DNA of 64,000 nucleotides from Bryopsis sp. KO-2023 (lineage: Eukaryota > Chlorophyta > Ulvophyceae > Bryopsidales > Bryopsidaceae): contig BSYQ01000001.1 of NCBI GenBank assembly GCA_030272585.1, positions 10,617,001 through 10,681,000 of the forward strand. Reading direction: 5' to 3'. The notes under the pieces are model-generated. The model was not told where the DNA came from and did not search any database. It was given only the letters and a program-made list of their open reading frames with translations. Each line of letters begins with the position of its first letter. The stretch's first letter is position 1. The position numbers and the translations under genes are program-made. Below, one piece after another: positions 37,741-47,191 of this stretch.

Positions 37741-39522
37741 TTAACGCTGTTCCTGCGCTTGCGCTTGCTGGATAGCACGATACCGGACACAGGGATCAAA
37801 TGCGGCAGCCACCCTCTTGGACTTAAGGAATGGCAGATCCCTTGTGATGCCGGACACCTTGAGCTGCCGCTTCACACACATGTTGCAATGTGGCAACTTC
37901 TCGTGCTCAGCCGGGAACGGAGGGATTTCTTCGAACGTCGAGCGTGTCAGCTTCAACATATGGGCAGGTAGAGAGAATGGGGAGACGGTGGCGATGGACT
38001 TGTTGTCCACTTCTGCGACTTTTTGGACCGCCGTGACGATGCGCCCCAGCATCGAGTATGCCAACCAATGAGCATCACACACAAGGTGATACCCACAAGG
38101 AAGGACGGAATACTTCTTCTGCGTCAGCCGCTGAGCACTTGCCTGCATTGGGCTTCTCCCGCACCAAATGCACATGGGCAACTCGTGAAAGTGCCGGTTG
38201 CCGCGGTAATCTTGCAAGGCTCGGTCCCTGGGGTTAGTATATTGGACCTTCGGCCATTTCTCTGACGCAGTGATGGGGTTGCAAGCCTCCTCGATATCCT
38301 CCCGTGACAGGTTCACTTCGCTAGGTGCAGCATCCACTTTGTCCTGAGCAGCCGCCCTTAATCTCCTGAGCTTAACCTTTTCTCGGAAAGCCCGAAGTGC
38401 TGCTTCTGTTGGAGCTAACTCCAACGGTGGATGGACCGCACGCTGAACCTCTGTCACCTGGCTTGGCCCTTCATCATTCCTGATTTCCCCGTCCTCCAGT
38501 TCAGAACTAGGACCTTCGAGCCTAGGAGGTGGACTGCCGAAGTCAATTTCTTCGTTAAAATCCAAGTCCAAAAGCTCCTCCTCTCTCATGTCGAATAAGT
38601 CCTCCCCCGGTGCTATTGCGGTAGCCTCATCTCCGGGAGTCTGAACTGTTGGTGCTGGTTGTGAGGGTGCTGGAGTCTTTAATGCGGCAGCCTTTAACTT
38701 GAGTAACAAGTTGGCTCTTGCTGCATCTCCAGGCATACGATCCCTCGGTGGCTCACCACCTTCATCGTCACCGTCCTCTCGCCTTCTCTTTCCGTGTGGA
38801 TCTTCATCCCTACACGGCGAGCTTGGACGTTTGTTTTTCCCTTTCCCCTTGCCCTTGCTTGAGCCTCCCGCATCATCGTCCTTGGACGGTTCCAGATCAA
38901 GTGTTGCGTTTGACAACAGAACTTGGACTTGGCGATCCAGTTCTTCGCGTACCCGTGGTGCTGGTACCGCCGGGTTCAAACGCAGCATCTTGTCCGTTGT
39001 TTCGCTCTGCACTTGAAGTTTTTCAGAGCCGTCTCTGAGGGACTCTCCCAGCAAATCGATCTGCAGCTCTTGTTCTGCCAATTCCTTCGTAAGGTTGTTG
39101 GCTGCTGCACTCCACGCGGTTGCTACAGCTCGCTGCAGCGTTTCCTCTACCGCGGTAAATCGATCCACCATTCCCCCGAGAGCTTGTTTGCGGAGGTCAT
39201 TCTCACGATGGTTAGCCATCATGTGAGATTGGAACCGCTGCTTCTTCAGCTTCATGGCTTCCAATTTTTCTTCCAAGACCTTGGTCTTGTCCTCCGCTTC
39301 TTTCTTTTCCGCCTCCGCCTTTTCCTTGGCTTTCTCCGCTGCCTCCTTCGCAGCCTCAGCTGCTTTCGTCCGGTCACTCAACTCTGAGAGCTGCCGGGTT
39401 AAGGCCTCATTGTTCTGCAGCACTTCCTCTGCGGTCGACGTAAAGTGCTGCAGCTCCTCTTCTTTTTTAGCTACCTCCGCTTCCAATCTCGCAATAATTG
39501 CGGCGGGTGTGTCGGCAGCCAT
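37741..39522 (-). CDS. Third ORF of element D: coiled-coil protein with RING-like pairs
   Basis: Same protein as the B third ORF with a few substitutions (for example Trp to Arg in LSDWTK, Lys to Arg near KLKKQ) and a slightly shorter Gln-rich end (IQQAQAQEQR). The start is taken at MAADT (39522) because upstream sequence differs in frame from B. CIWC, CGYH, CDAH and CNMC are all kept. Conservation of the full ORF in two independent copies argues that the protein is functional for the family. The internal CTTATAAG box lies at 39638-39645. Confidence 0.85.
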   Translation of the reverse strand: MAADTPAAIIARLEAEVAKKEEELQHFTSTAEEVLQNNEALTRQLSELSDRTKAAEAAKEAAEKAKEKAEAEKKEAEDKTKVLEEKLEAMKLKKQRFQSHMMANHRENDLRKQALGGMVDRFTAVEETLQRAVATAWSAAANNLTKELAEQELQIDLLGESLRDGSEKLQVQSETTDKMLRLNPAVPAPRVREELDRQVQVLLSNATLDLEPSKDDDAGGSSKGKGKGKNKRPSSPCRDEDPHGKRRREDGDDEGGEPPRDRMPGDAARANLLLKLKAAALKTPAPSQPAPTVQTPGDEATAIAPGEDLFDMREEELLDLDFNEEIDFGSPPPRLEGPSSELEDGEIRNDEGPSQVTEVQRAVHPPLELAPTEAALRAFREKVKLRRLRAAAQDKVDAAPSEVNLSREDIEEACNPITASEKWPKVQYTNPRDRALQDYRGNRHFHELPMCIWCGRSPMQASAQRLTQKKYSVLPCGYHLVCDAHWLAYSMLGRIVTAVQKVAEVDNKSIATVSPFSLPAHMLKLTRSTFEEIPPFPAEHEKLPHCNMCVKRQLKVSGITRDLPFLKSKRVAAAFDPCVRYRAIQQAQAQEQR

Positions 39523-39972
39523 TATGTTTGTCGGAAAGAAAGATATAAACAACGGTTTGTGCGTCTTTAGACTCTTTTTTACTCAGGAGCTCGCTCCGTT
39601 CACACAAACACTAGGGCAAAATGGTTCGAGGGCTGCGCTTATAAGGCTGGGTGACTCGTACACTTTCCTCGTTGGGTTATTGGGGTGAGACACCAACGTT
39701 TCGCTCGGTTGGAGTCTCGTCAAGACCACCTCAACACGTCACTTGATAGGGGTTTTCTCGGAACAACCACACTATCTCGAATGTGACATCGTTTGCCCGG
39801 TTTCTAAAGTACTACTGAAGCTACACTTACTGCGCCAACCAAATAACTTAGGCACCTAACGCATTAAAGTTAAAGAGTTGGTTTGGAAGTCGACAGAGTT
39901 TTTCTAAGGTATCCTTTTTCGCGCCCCCTTGCTATAAGGAGTTCCACCTTAGCCATCAAACACTCTGCTTCC
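39523..39972 (-). promoter_or_regulatory. Pol to third-ORF gap of element D with TATA-like box
   Basis: No gene is seen. CTTATAAG (39638-39645) sits about 120 bp before the third-ORF start, as in B. Confidence 0.4.
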
Positions 39973-42900
39973 CTATTCTCTTCCTTTCTGCAACTCTTTT
40001 CTTTCTTTCTCTTTAAATGCGCGAAGTATATCTGGTGCGTTAACCAGATTAGCTTCAGGTTCCCAAGTAGCGTCAAGTAGATCGTATCCTTTCCACAGCA
40101 CTAGGTATTCGCGATTGCGTTTACCTCTAGCCCTTAGGATATTTTCGACCTCATACTCTACTTCGCTACCAATCAACTCTCCTTCTGGAGGTTGTATTTG
40201 CCTGCTGTTATCACTCGAGGCGTGATAACGCTTGAACTTAGAAACATGAAACACTGGGTGAATGAGCCATGTTTCCGGAAGTTGAACTCTGTAAGCCACC
40301 TTTGATATTTTCTCCACAATTTCAAAGGGACCCACAAATCGACGGCGCAGTTTGGGACTCACTTTGTTCAAAGCAGCCAACGGAATAAAACGGCTTTTTA
40401 TCAGGACTTTATCCCCTTTCTCAAAAGCAATATCTTTCCTCTTCTTGTTTGCACTCACACACATTCTGTGTTGTGCTCTAGAGTAATATGCTTTTGCGGT
40501 ATCTAAGTCCTGTGCCATCCGTGCTACCATTGTCTTAACTGCTTCCACTTGAAATTGCGTTGCCGTCCCACCAATGTTTGGTGTTTCTGGATGGTACCCA
40601 TACATCAAGTATGCAGGTGCGAACCCTGTACTCGCATTCACTGCATTGTTTGCTGCAAACTCTGCTGTAGGTAAATACTCAACCCACTTATGGGGATACC
40701 TCTCAGCATATGGCCTTAAGAAATTTTCCAGAGTACGTATGGTAACCTCACTCTGCCCATCCGTCTGAGGGTGGTAAGCTGTACTCATACGAATCTCTGT
40801 ACCCAGAGCTTTAAAAAGCGTCTGCCAGAACTTGCTGGTAAAGCGAGGGTCTCTATCAGACACAATCACTTTAGGTAGGCCATGGTTGCGGTAAACATGT
40901 TCGATAAAAAGTTGGGCGTAACCTGCAGCGGTAAGCTCTTTAGTACATGGGGCGAAATGCACAAACTTGGTAAGTCTATCGACAAAGACAGCTACAGCAG
41001 TAAACCCATTGGATGCTGGTAGATCTGTCACCAAGTCAGTGGTAATTTGCTCCCACTTCCGCTCAGGTATTGGTAGGGGTTGAAGTAAGCCCATAGGCTT
41101 CTGTGTGTCAGCCTTTATTTGTTGGCACACAGGGCATTCGCGCACAAATGCCTTCAACTCATTCATCCACCCCTTCCACCAATATCGCCGCGCTAGGATT
41201 TCTCCTGTTCGCGCTGGTCCTGTATGGCCTGCTGAAGGTGTCTCATGGCACTCCTTCATAATCTTATTGCGCTGGCCTTTAGGAACCACCACTTTCTCGA
41301 CTAATCCTCTCTTTGGGACCGTCCAGAGTATTCCCTCTCTGAGGAAATATCCTTCAACTTCCTCGCCACTCTCAAGCTTCCGCAATATCTTCACCAAGGA
41401 GTTATCAGCTTGGAGGGCTTGTTTCCACTCGTCTTGGCTTGCTTGATGCACTTGCCAAGTGGAAATGTTCATCGCAGTTTCCACGGGCTTAGGAACACTG
41501 CGGGAGAGAGCATCTGCCAACACATTAGCCTTGCCTTTGATATAGGAGATCTTGGGGTTGATCGAAGTCAGGTACCCCGCCTCAAGCCATCTTGCTTGGG
41601 TTCTAGAAAGGTTCCTCTGCGACAGAATATGCGTCAGAGGTTGGTGGTCAGTGAATACTGTTACTCCACCCGCACAACCTTCTAGATAATGTCTCCACTG
41701 CACCATCGCATAACATATTGCACACAACTCTTTGTCGTATGGTGCATAGTTAAGCTCGGCAGGCTTGAATCTACGTGAGAGGTAAGCTATTGGCTGTAGC
41801 CCCTCTCCGTGATCCTGTGTTAACACGGCACCGATGGCCTCATTCGACGCATCAGTGATCACAGTGTAAGGCAGTGACGCATCTGGAAAAATAAGGACGG
41901 GAGCTTGACTTAAACGCTTTTTCAGTTCATTGAATGCGCCACGCTCAACCTGTCCCCATCTCCAGGGATGGTCTTTTTTCACTAAGTCATGGAGTGGTCC
42001 AGCAACATGTGCAAACTGGGGAATGAATTTCCTGTAGTATGAAACCATTCCAAGGAAACTACGTACATCGCTAACACTCTGTAGTTCCTTCCACTCCTTC
42101 ACTGCCTTCACTTTTTGTTCCTGTGGTTCTAACCCACTTCCGCTAATGCGGTAGCCAAGATAGTCTACTGTTGCGACAGCCAGCTCACTTTTACTTGCCT
42201 TAGCAAAAAGCTGATATTCTGCTAGTCGCGACAGGACTTTCTCTAAGTGTTCGGCATGCTGTTCCATGTTTTCAGAGAAGATGAGTATGTCATCAATAAA
42301 GACAACAACAAAATCATCTAAAAACTCTGCGAGTAGGTCTTGCACTAGAGTTTGGAATTGCGCTGGGCAATTGGTTAGCCCAAAAGGCGCTACCAAAAAC
42401 TCAAAGTGACCGTATCTCGTGCGGAACGCTGTTTTATCTGTATCAGATGGCCTTACTGGAAATTGCCAATAGCCTGATCGCAGATCTAACTTCGAGAACA
42501 CTTTGGCTTTGAACACTCTATCCATCAATTCCTCTGGCAGGGGTAAAGGATACCGGTTTTTCACCGTCACCTTATTGATCCACCTGTAATCCACACACAT
42601 CCTTAAGCCTCCATCCTTTTTCGGTACAAATAGGATTGGCGCGCCCCAAGGGGACTCGGATGGTTTGATTTTCTTCTGTTCCAGAAGGTAGTCCACTTGT
42701 GCTTTCACTTCATCCAGCTCTGCTGGTGAAAGCTTGTATATTGGACGATGGATAGGTGTTGGATCCTCCAGGTCTATCTTAAACTCATGACCTTTTCTCT
42801 TCGGAGGGATCCCTGGGGGTAGATCACGAGGGAACACACCACGGTGTGTTTCTACCACCTTTTTAATTTCGGCAGGGGTGTCTGAACGAATAAGTTTGCC

Positions 42901-43971
42901 AATCTCATCCTCAGTGTTGAATGGCTGTGTTCGCTCTATTGCGTCAGGCAATTCATGTTGGCCTAAAGCTTTCTCTTCAGACTCTTGCACTACAACCATG
43001 AATGCTGTCTCTGTTTTGAGATGACGCATCATTCGTTTAGCTGAACACTCAGTCACTGGCACTTCTTGCAGTATCGACTGTACTTTTCGTTCAGGTTCAA
43101 TACTCTCTTGGGTTGGATGACGCAACGGGAGATGAAACACTTGGCTGTTTTTGCAAACTGAAATCTCATTCTGCTGAAAGTCTATGCGGGGGTTTTCTTT
43201 CTGCAACCAAGGCATGCCCAATATTAGGTCATAACCAAGGTCTGGGAACAGATCCGCTTTCATTTTGCACTTCAGCCCTCCTATCTTTACTCGGAGGTTG
43301 TTACAGCTGCCAGCCAATTCTTTAATATCTCCGTTTGCCAACATTGCTCTCTTTGAGCTTGGTGTAATCGACAACCCAAGATCACGCGCTACCTTGTCAT
43401 TGATATAGTTTGCGGTACTTCCACAATCAATGAATGCATAAAGGTCCGTGGTCTTGATCCGTGCTTTTACTTCGTACCCTCTCACAGGCACTTCTTGAAT
43501 TTTTAACAGAGGGCATGTGTCACCCTTGGTTGACGAAGTTGATCGAACTTCTGACACATTAACTCGCTCTGTGGTAGACCGCTGGGTTGTTTCTGACCCA
43601 CTATCGTCTACGTCTGCAGGCAGGGACTCCTGTAGACTACTCTGCGACTCCAATGAGCCCACAGATTCACTAACAGAGGGAAGAGATGTAGATGACGCAT
43701 GAGGCGCGTCCATCTCATCCGGTGTGCTTTCCTTCTGTTCATTTTTCCAATCGCAGTTGTCATGTGCCGATTGGGTAGATGTGGGGAGTGTCTCTGTTCT
43801 CTCTTCACGCGGGGTACTAGTCCGCGCCCCAGGTTTTCCGCTGTGAGTACAAACCTTTTTCGAGGCACCTACTTTTGATCTATGCTTCCTACGCCGCCTA
43901 CGAACTCTGTTTCGCTTACGACGTTTGCGTCGGCCAGGCTCAGACGAAGCAGTTTCCTGCCTGGCGGTCAG
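39973..43971 (-). CDS. pol: Pol polyprotein of element D
   Basis: Near-identical to B pol: protease D-C-G (plus 43420-43428), RT FIDD, RNase H, HHCC and DDE integrase, GPF motif and chromodomain at the C-terminus. Differences are single residues (for example DLLAEFLDDF versus DLLTEFLDDF, KELTAAG versus KEITAAG). There is no stop or frameshift. It is entered by -1 slippage at GTTAAAC (plus 43971-43977), and the basic region follows directly. Confidence 0.95.
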   Translation of the reverse strand: MTARQETASSEPGRRKRRKRNRVRRRRRKHRSKVGASKKVCTHSGKPGARTSTPREERTETLPTSTQSAHDNCDWKNEQKESTPDEMDAPHASSTSLPSVSESVGSLESQSSLQESLPADVDDSGSETTQRSTTERVNVSEVRSTSSTKGDTCPLLKIQEVPVRGYEVKARIKTTDLYAFIDCGSTANYINDKVARDLGLSITPSSKRAMLANGDIKELAGSCNNLRVKIGGLKCKMKADLFPDLGYDLILGMPWLQKENPRIDFQQNEISVCKNSQVFHLPLRHPTQESIEPERKVQSILQEVPVTECSAKRMMRHLKTETAFMVVVQESEEKALGQHELPDAIERTQPFNTEDEIGKLIRSDTPAEIKKVVETHRGVFPRDLPPGIPPKRKGHEFKIDLEDPTPIHRPIYKLSPAELDEVKAQVDYLLEQKKIKPSESPWGAPILFVPKKDGGLRMCVDYRWINKVTVKNRYPLPLPEELMDRVFKAKVFSKLDLRSGYWQFPVRPSDTDKTAFRTRYGHFEFLVAPFGLTNCPAQFQTLVQDLLAEFLDDFVVVFIDDILIFSENMEQHAEHLEKVLSRLAEYQLFAKASKSELAVATVDYLGYRISGSGLEPQEQKVKAVKEWKELQSVSDVRSFLGMVSYYRKFIPQFAHVAGPLHDLVKKDHPWRWGQVERGAFNELKKRLSQAPVLIFPDASLPYTVITDASNEAIGAVLTQDHGEGLQPIAYLSRRFKPAELNYAPYDKELCAICYAMVQWRHYLEGCAGGVTVFTDHQPLTHILSQRNLSRTQARWLEAGYLTSINPKISYIKGKANVLADALSRSVPKPVETAMNISTWQVHQASQDEWKQALQADNSLVKILRKLESGEEVEGYFLREGILWTVPKRGLVEKVVVPKGQRNKIMKECHETPSAGHTGPARTGEILARRYWWKGWMNELKAFVRECPVCQQIKADTQKPMGLLQPLPIPERKWEQITTDLVTDLPASNGFTAVAVFVDRLTKFVHFAPCTKELTAAGYAQLFIEHVYRNHGLPKVIVSDRDPRFTSKFWQTLFKALGTEIRMSTAYHPQTDGQSEVTIRTLENFLRPYAERYPHKWVEYLPTAEFAANNAVNASTGFAPAYLMYGYHPETPNIGGTATQFQVEAVKTMVARMAQDLDTAKAYYSRAQHRMCVSANKKRKDIAFEKGDKVLIKSRFIPLAALNKVSPKLRRRFVGPFEIVEKISKVAYRVQLPETWLIHPVFHVSKFKRYHASSDNSRQIQPPEGELIGSEVEYEVENILRARGKRNREYLVLWKGYDLLDATWEPEANLVNAPDILRAFKEKERKELQKGRE

Positions 43972-46619
43972 TTTAACATTTTTTTTACATCGGGGAGGTT
44001 TTTCACCTCCTCCAATCTAGGACATTGCCTCACAGGGTGACCCTTTTTTCCACAAAGATAACAATTATATCCCCCTCCCCCCTGGGGGTTCTGTCTTCCC
44101 TGATTGGCTTGTCCTCTTCCACGGTTACCACCACCGCGTCCACGTCCACCACCACCACGTCCTCCTCCTCTACCTTGTTGCTGTTGCTGCTGCTGTTGTA
44201 CTCCTGCGGCAGCTTGTGGTGGTGCTTGGGCTGGTGGTGTAGGGTTCTGCTGCTGCTGACTCTGATTCTGGCCTTTCTTCTTTCTTCCACCACGCCAGAC
44301 TCCTTTCTTTTTCTGATTGGTCTGCCCTCCTTGGCCTTGTGTTCCAACTCCAAGGGCTTCCAATCGTTCGGCGGATATGATGGCAGCCTCGACATCTCGA
44401 GGTACCGTTGCAGCGACTAACTTCTGAACTTCACTCTTAAGTCCATCCACGAAGAGCAAATACTGGTGATCCTCTTCGAGGTCTGGAATCCTCAAGACTA
44501 ACCGCTGAAACTCTTTAACGAACTGTTTCACGGTTCCAGTCTGCTTGAGTTTGTGGAGGTCACGCCACGCTTCATCTCGATCACTAGAGAATTCGAAAGC
44601 TGTAGCTAAGCCATCCATGAAGTCCATCCAGTCACGGAAGGGTGGTCTTTCACCTCGGTGAATTTTCAACTCTTGCATCGTTAACCAATCCGAGGCAGCC
44701 CCATAAAGGTTAGTGGCCATAATCGATTGCCACTGTGCTTCATGCACTCCGCAGGTTCTCAAGTACCGCGTCATGAGCACTTGCCATTTACGGGCTTTTG
44801 GTTCTCCACTTCCGTTAAATGCGCGAGGCATTTGCAACTTGACGGTGCTAGGCAACCACTGTCCTTGCCTAGGAGGTCCTGGGCCTGCTGGTCCAGCGCC
44901 ACCTCCACCTCCACCTCCACCAGGAGGTCCACCGGGAGGTCCACCGCCTCCACCATCTCCACCGCCGCCACCACCTCCTCCGCCATCAGGCGCACCTGGA
45001 ATGCGGGAAGGTGGGCGGTTTCGTCTGTCGCGGTAATCATCACCGCCATCATCATCTGGGTCGTCATCACCAGGGTCTCCAAAGTTACCTCGCATGCGAG
45101 GAACTCGACTGGGTCCACCAGTAGACTCATATGAACCAAGTGCAGCAAAGGGATTATTTTCTACCCTTGCTCCCAAAGCACTTAACCCAAGTCCCAATCT
45201 TCCCGTACGTGTGGGGATCTGCATGGGTTCTTTTCCTTTCTCTTCTCTGACCTGTGCCTTAGCACGCTCAAGGTCAATTTGATATAACACTTCTGCTGAG
45301 GAGAGAACTCTTGGGTTAGTTCGTGTGGGTCTACGTGATCCATCGGCAGAGTCGGGTTCTGAGATGCGTATACCAGGCTGAGCTCTTGTACTTGGAGGTA
45401 TCAACTGAGGGAATGTGAAATCAGCGTCTGGTGCGCTGTCCACTGCAGTGCATGGTGGTGCTTCTGCAGCAACAATTTCACCCTCCTCGACCTGTACTGC
45501 TGGAGGAGCCGGTATTGTTGAGGTTCCTGCCCCAACCATTCCTACCGCGAAGCTCTGGTCTAGTGGCGGCCATGATGCAGCCAACTGCTTTACTGATTTC
45601 TTTGGCAGCGGCATCCCAAAGGCTGAGTCCTCAGGCTCAGGAGAAGTTGATTCTTCTCGCTCTGGTGATACTGCACGAGCATCACTTCCACTTTGGGCAC
45701 TCTGACTTCCGCCACTCACATCCTCCATGCTTCGTTCCAGGCCAGATAATCTTAAGGCAACCACATCAGCTGCATCTTGCTGCTGATCCCAGGTTTTGGA
45801 TGCCTTTTTCTCCAAGGCAATCAAATCTTTTTGAATTGCTACCCTTGAGCTCTGCAAACGCTTCACCTCAGCACCTTGTTTGTGCAAGGACTCCCGAAAC
45901 AATTCTAGAGTCCGTTCGACTTTTTCGTTGGAATCCGCAACAGTTCCTAATAAGCCTTCAATTCTCCGCCCTTGAACAAGGGATAACTCGGAGAGTTGTT
46001 TTAACTGAAGTGCTGATGCTTCAGTTGCTTCTTTTAGGTCAGCAAAACGAGAGTCCGCTAGAATGTCTGCGGCATCCATTCTCCTCGTTATTGCGTCCAC
46101 AGAAGCTTTGATCTCGGCTCTTTCTTTTCTATGGTCGATATCTTGGCGTAATAGCCTCTGCTCGTATCGACTATGTTGAGCCGCTACTGACTCCAGCTTC
46201 TCCTGTTGCGACACCACCGCATGCTGTGTGGCCTCAACCTGTTGCGCATGCTGGTGCTGTGTTTCCAGCGCCTGCCCGATCACCTCTGATGCGCCAGCCA
46301 GTTGGTTCGACACAGAGGCCTCAGTATGGGCTAGCCTCTGCCCCAGTGTCTGGTCAACTTGCTGCAGGTGACCCCTTAGCCCGTGGGCTAAATCGTCCAC
46401 ACGGTCATGGACCGCATCCACATCCTCTCTTAAGGCTTCCGCATCAGCTCCCATGTCTATGTCGACAGCTGCTTGCTGGACATTGTGGATGTTCTGGACG
46501 TTTATTTGTTGGTACACCACATTGGGTGCGTCAGGCAATTCCTCATCGAACTCAGGTTCAATCCCTGGCTCTTCAACTTGAGGCTCGCGCACTGCCAATG
46601 CGTGTTCACGGTCAGCCAT
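43968..46619 (-). CDS. gag: Gag polyprotein of element D
   Basis: 883 residues, same length and layout as B Gag: coiled coil, poly-Gly linker, capsid, RGG region and CCHC knuckle (CYLCGKKGHPVRQC). It ends MLN-stop with GTTAAAC before the TGA. The few substitutions are scattered (for example NLPDVKKMLN versus NLPNVKQMLN). The start ATG has the same ACCATGG context. Confidence 0.95.
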   Translation of the reverse strand: MADREHALAVREPQVEEPGIEPEFDEELPDAPNVVYQQINVQNIHNVQQAAVDIDMGADAEALREDVDAVHDRVDDLAHGLRGHLQQVDQTLGQRLAHTEASVSNQLAGASEVIGQALETQHQHAQQVEATQHAVVSQQEKLESVAAQHSRYEQRLLRQDIDHRKERAEIKASVDAITRRMDAADILADSRFADLKEATEASALQLKQLSELSLVQGRRIEGLLGTVADSNEKVERTLELFRESLHKQGAEVKRLQSSRVAIQKDLIALEKKASKTWDQQQDAADVVALRLSGLERSMEDVSGGSQSAQSGSDARAVSPEREESTSPEPEDSAFGMPLPKKSVKQLAASWPPLDQSFAVGMVGAGTSTIPAPPAVQVEEGEIVAAEAPPCTAVDSAPDADFTFPQLIPPSTRAQPGIRISEPDSADGSRRPTRTNPRVLSSAEVLYQIDLERAKAQVREEKGKEPMQIPTRTGRLGLGLSALGARVENNPFAALGSYESTGGPSRVPRMRGNFGDPGDDDPDDDGGDDYRDRRNRPPSRIPGAPDGGGGGGGGGDGGGGGPPGGPPGGGGGGGGAGPAGPGPPRQGQWLPSTVKLQMPRAFNGSGEPKARKWQVLMTRYLRTCGVHEAQWQSIMATNLYGAASDWLTMQELKIHRGERPPFRDWMDFMDGLATAFEFSSDRDEAWRDLHKLKQTGTVKQFVKEFQRLVLRIPDLEEDHQYLLFVDGLKSEVQKLVAATVPRDVEAAIISAERLEALGVGTQGQGGQTNQKKKGVWRGGRKKKGQNQSQQQQNPTPPAQAPPQAAAGVQQQQQQQQGRGGGRGGGGRGRGGGNRGRGQANQGRQNPQGGGGYNCYLCGKKGHPVRQCPRLEEVKNLPDVKKMLN
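43971..43977 (-). promoter_or_regulatory. -1 frameshift heptamer of element D
   Basis: GTTAAAC on the minus strand, directly before the gag TGA. The downstream GCCAGGC/GCCTGGC stem of B is also conserved (plus about 43933-43965). Confidence 0.72.
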
Positions 46620-46750
46620 GGTCTCTCAGCCACTATTTGGGAGTACTCAACAACCACGGTTGGAGTTTCTCTCTACCAAACAAACAAACAAAAACGTTTG
46701 TTGCGCCACGTTCACAAGTTTCGATCTCAAGAACTTAAAGTTCTTGCCTT

Positions 46751-46762
46751 GCTCCGAAACCA
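46751..46762 (-). other. Primer-binding site of element D
   Basis: TGGTTTCGGAGC on the minus strand, two bases inside the 5' LTR (46765-47186). Confidence 0.85.
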
Positions 46763-46764
46763 AT

Positions 46765-47186
46765 TGATAGTGAAGCTTGTGGGTGACGCAATAGTGGTCG
46801 GCTGTGTTGGTTGGATTCGTGATAACTTGCTGGCTAACGCAAGTATACTTGTGGGGTTTGTTGCTTTAGACAACTCTCTAGCTAGCGCGGTTGTGAACGC
46901 TACTAGAGCACTTGGGTTGGGAAGTGATTGCGTCAGGCAAACACTTAACACACACACACACACAAACACACACACAAGCGGGAACACACCAATCCCACGA
47001 ATCCCGAGTTCTTACAAAGTAAAGTGAACGTCAAAACAACGAGTGGGCCTCTTAAGTACCCCTAAGTGTAGTACGCTGACGCATGCCCCAAACTCTGGGT
47101 CTAATCTGTCTTACTCGCGAACCCACATGCGTCAGCCACCCTCGGCTCTATCCCAAACTACCTCGTATAGCGCTAAAAGACTAACA
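46765..47186 (-). repeat. 5' LTR of element D
   Basis: 422 bp, identical by eye to 37124-37545. It is followed by the CGGAC target duplication. Confidence 0.95.
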
Positions 47187-47191
47187 CGGAC

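Larger units (their letters stand above)
37124..47186 (-). mobile_element. Element D: complete copy of element B on the minus strand, nested in C1
   Basis: 10,063 bp with 422-bp LTRs (37124-37545 and 46765-47186), identical by eye. TSD CGGAC is at 37119-37123 and 47187-47191. gag, pol and the third ORF are all intact and nearly identical to B. The LTRs differ from B at a few places (for example the stretch at 47016-47033), and both D LTRs share these differences. So B and D are separate recent insertions of the same family. Confidence 0.95.
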
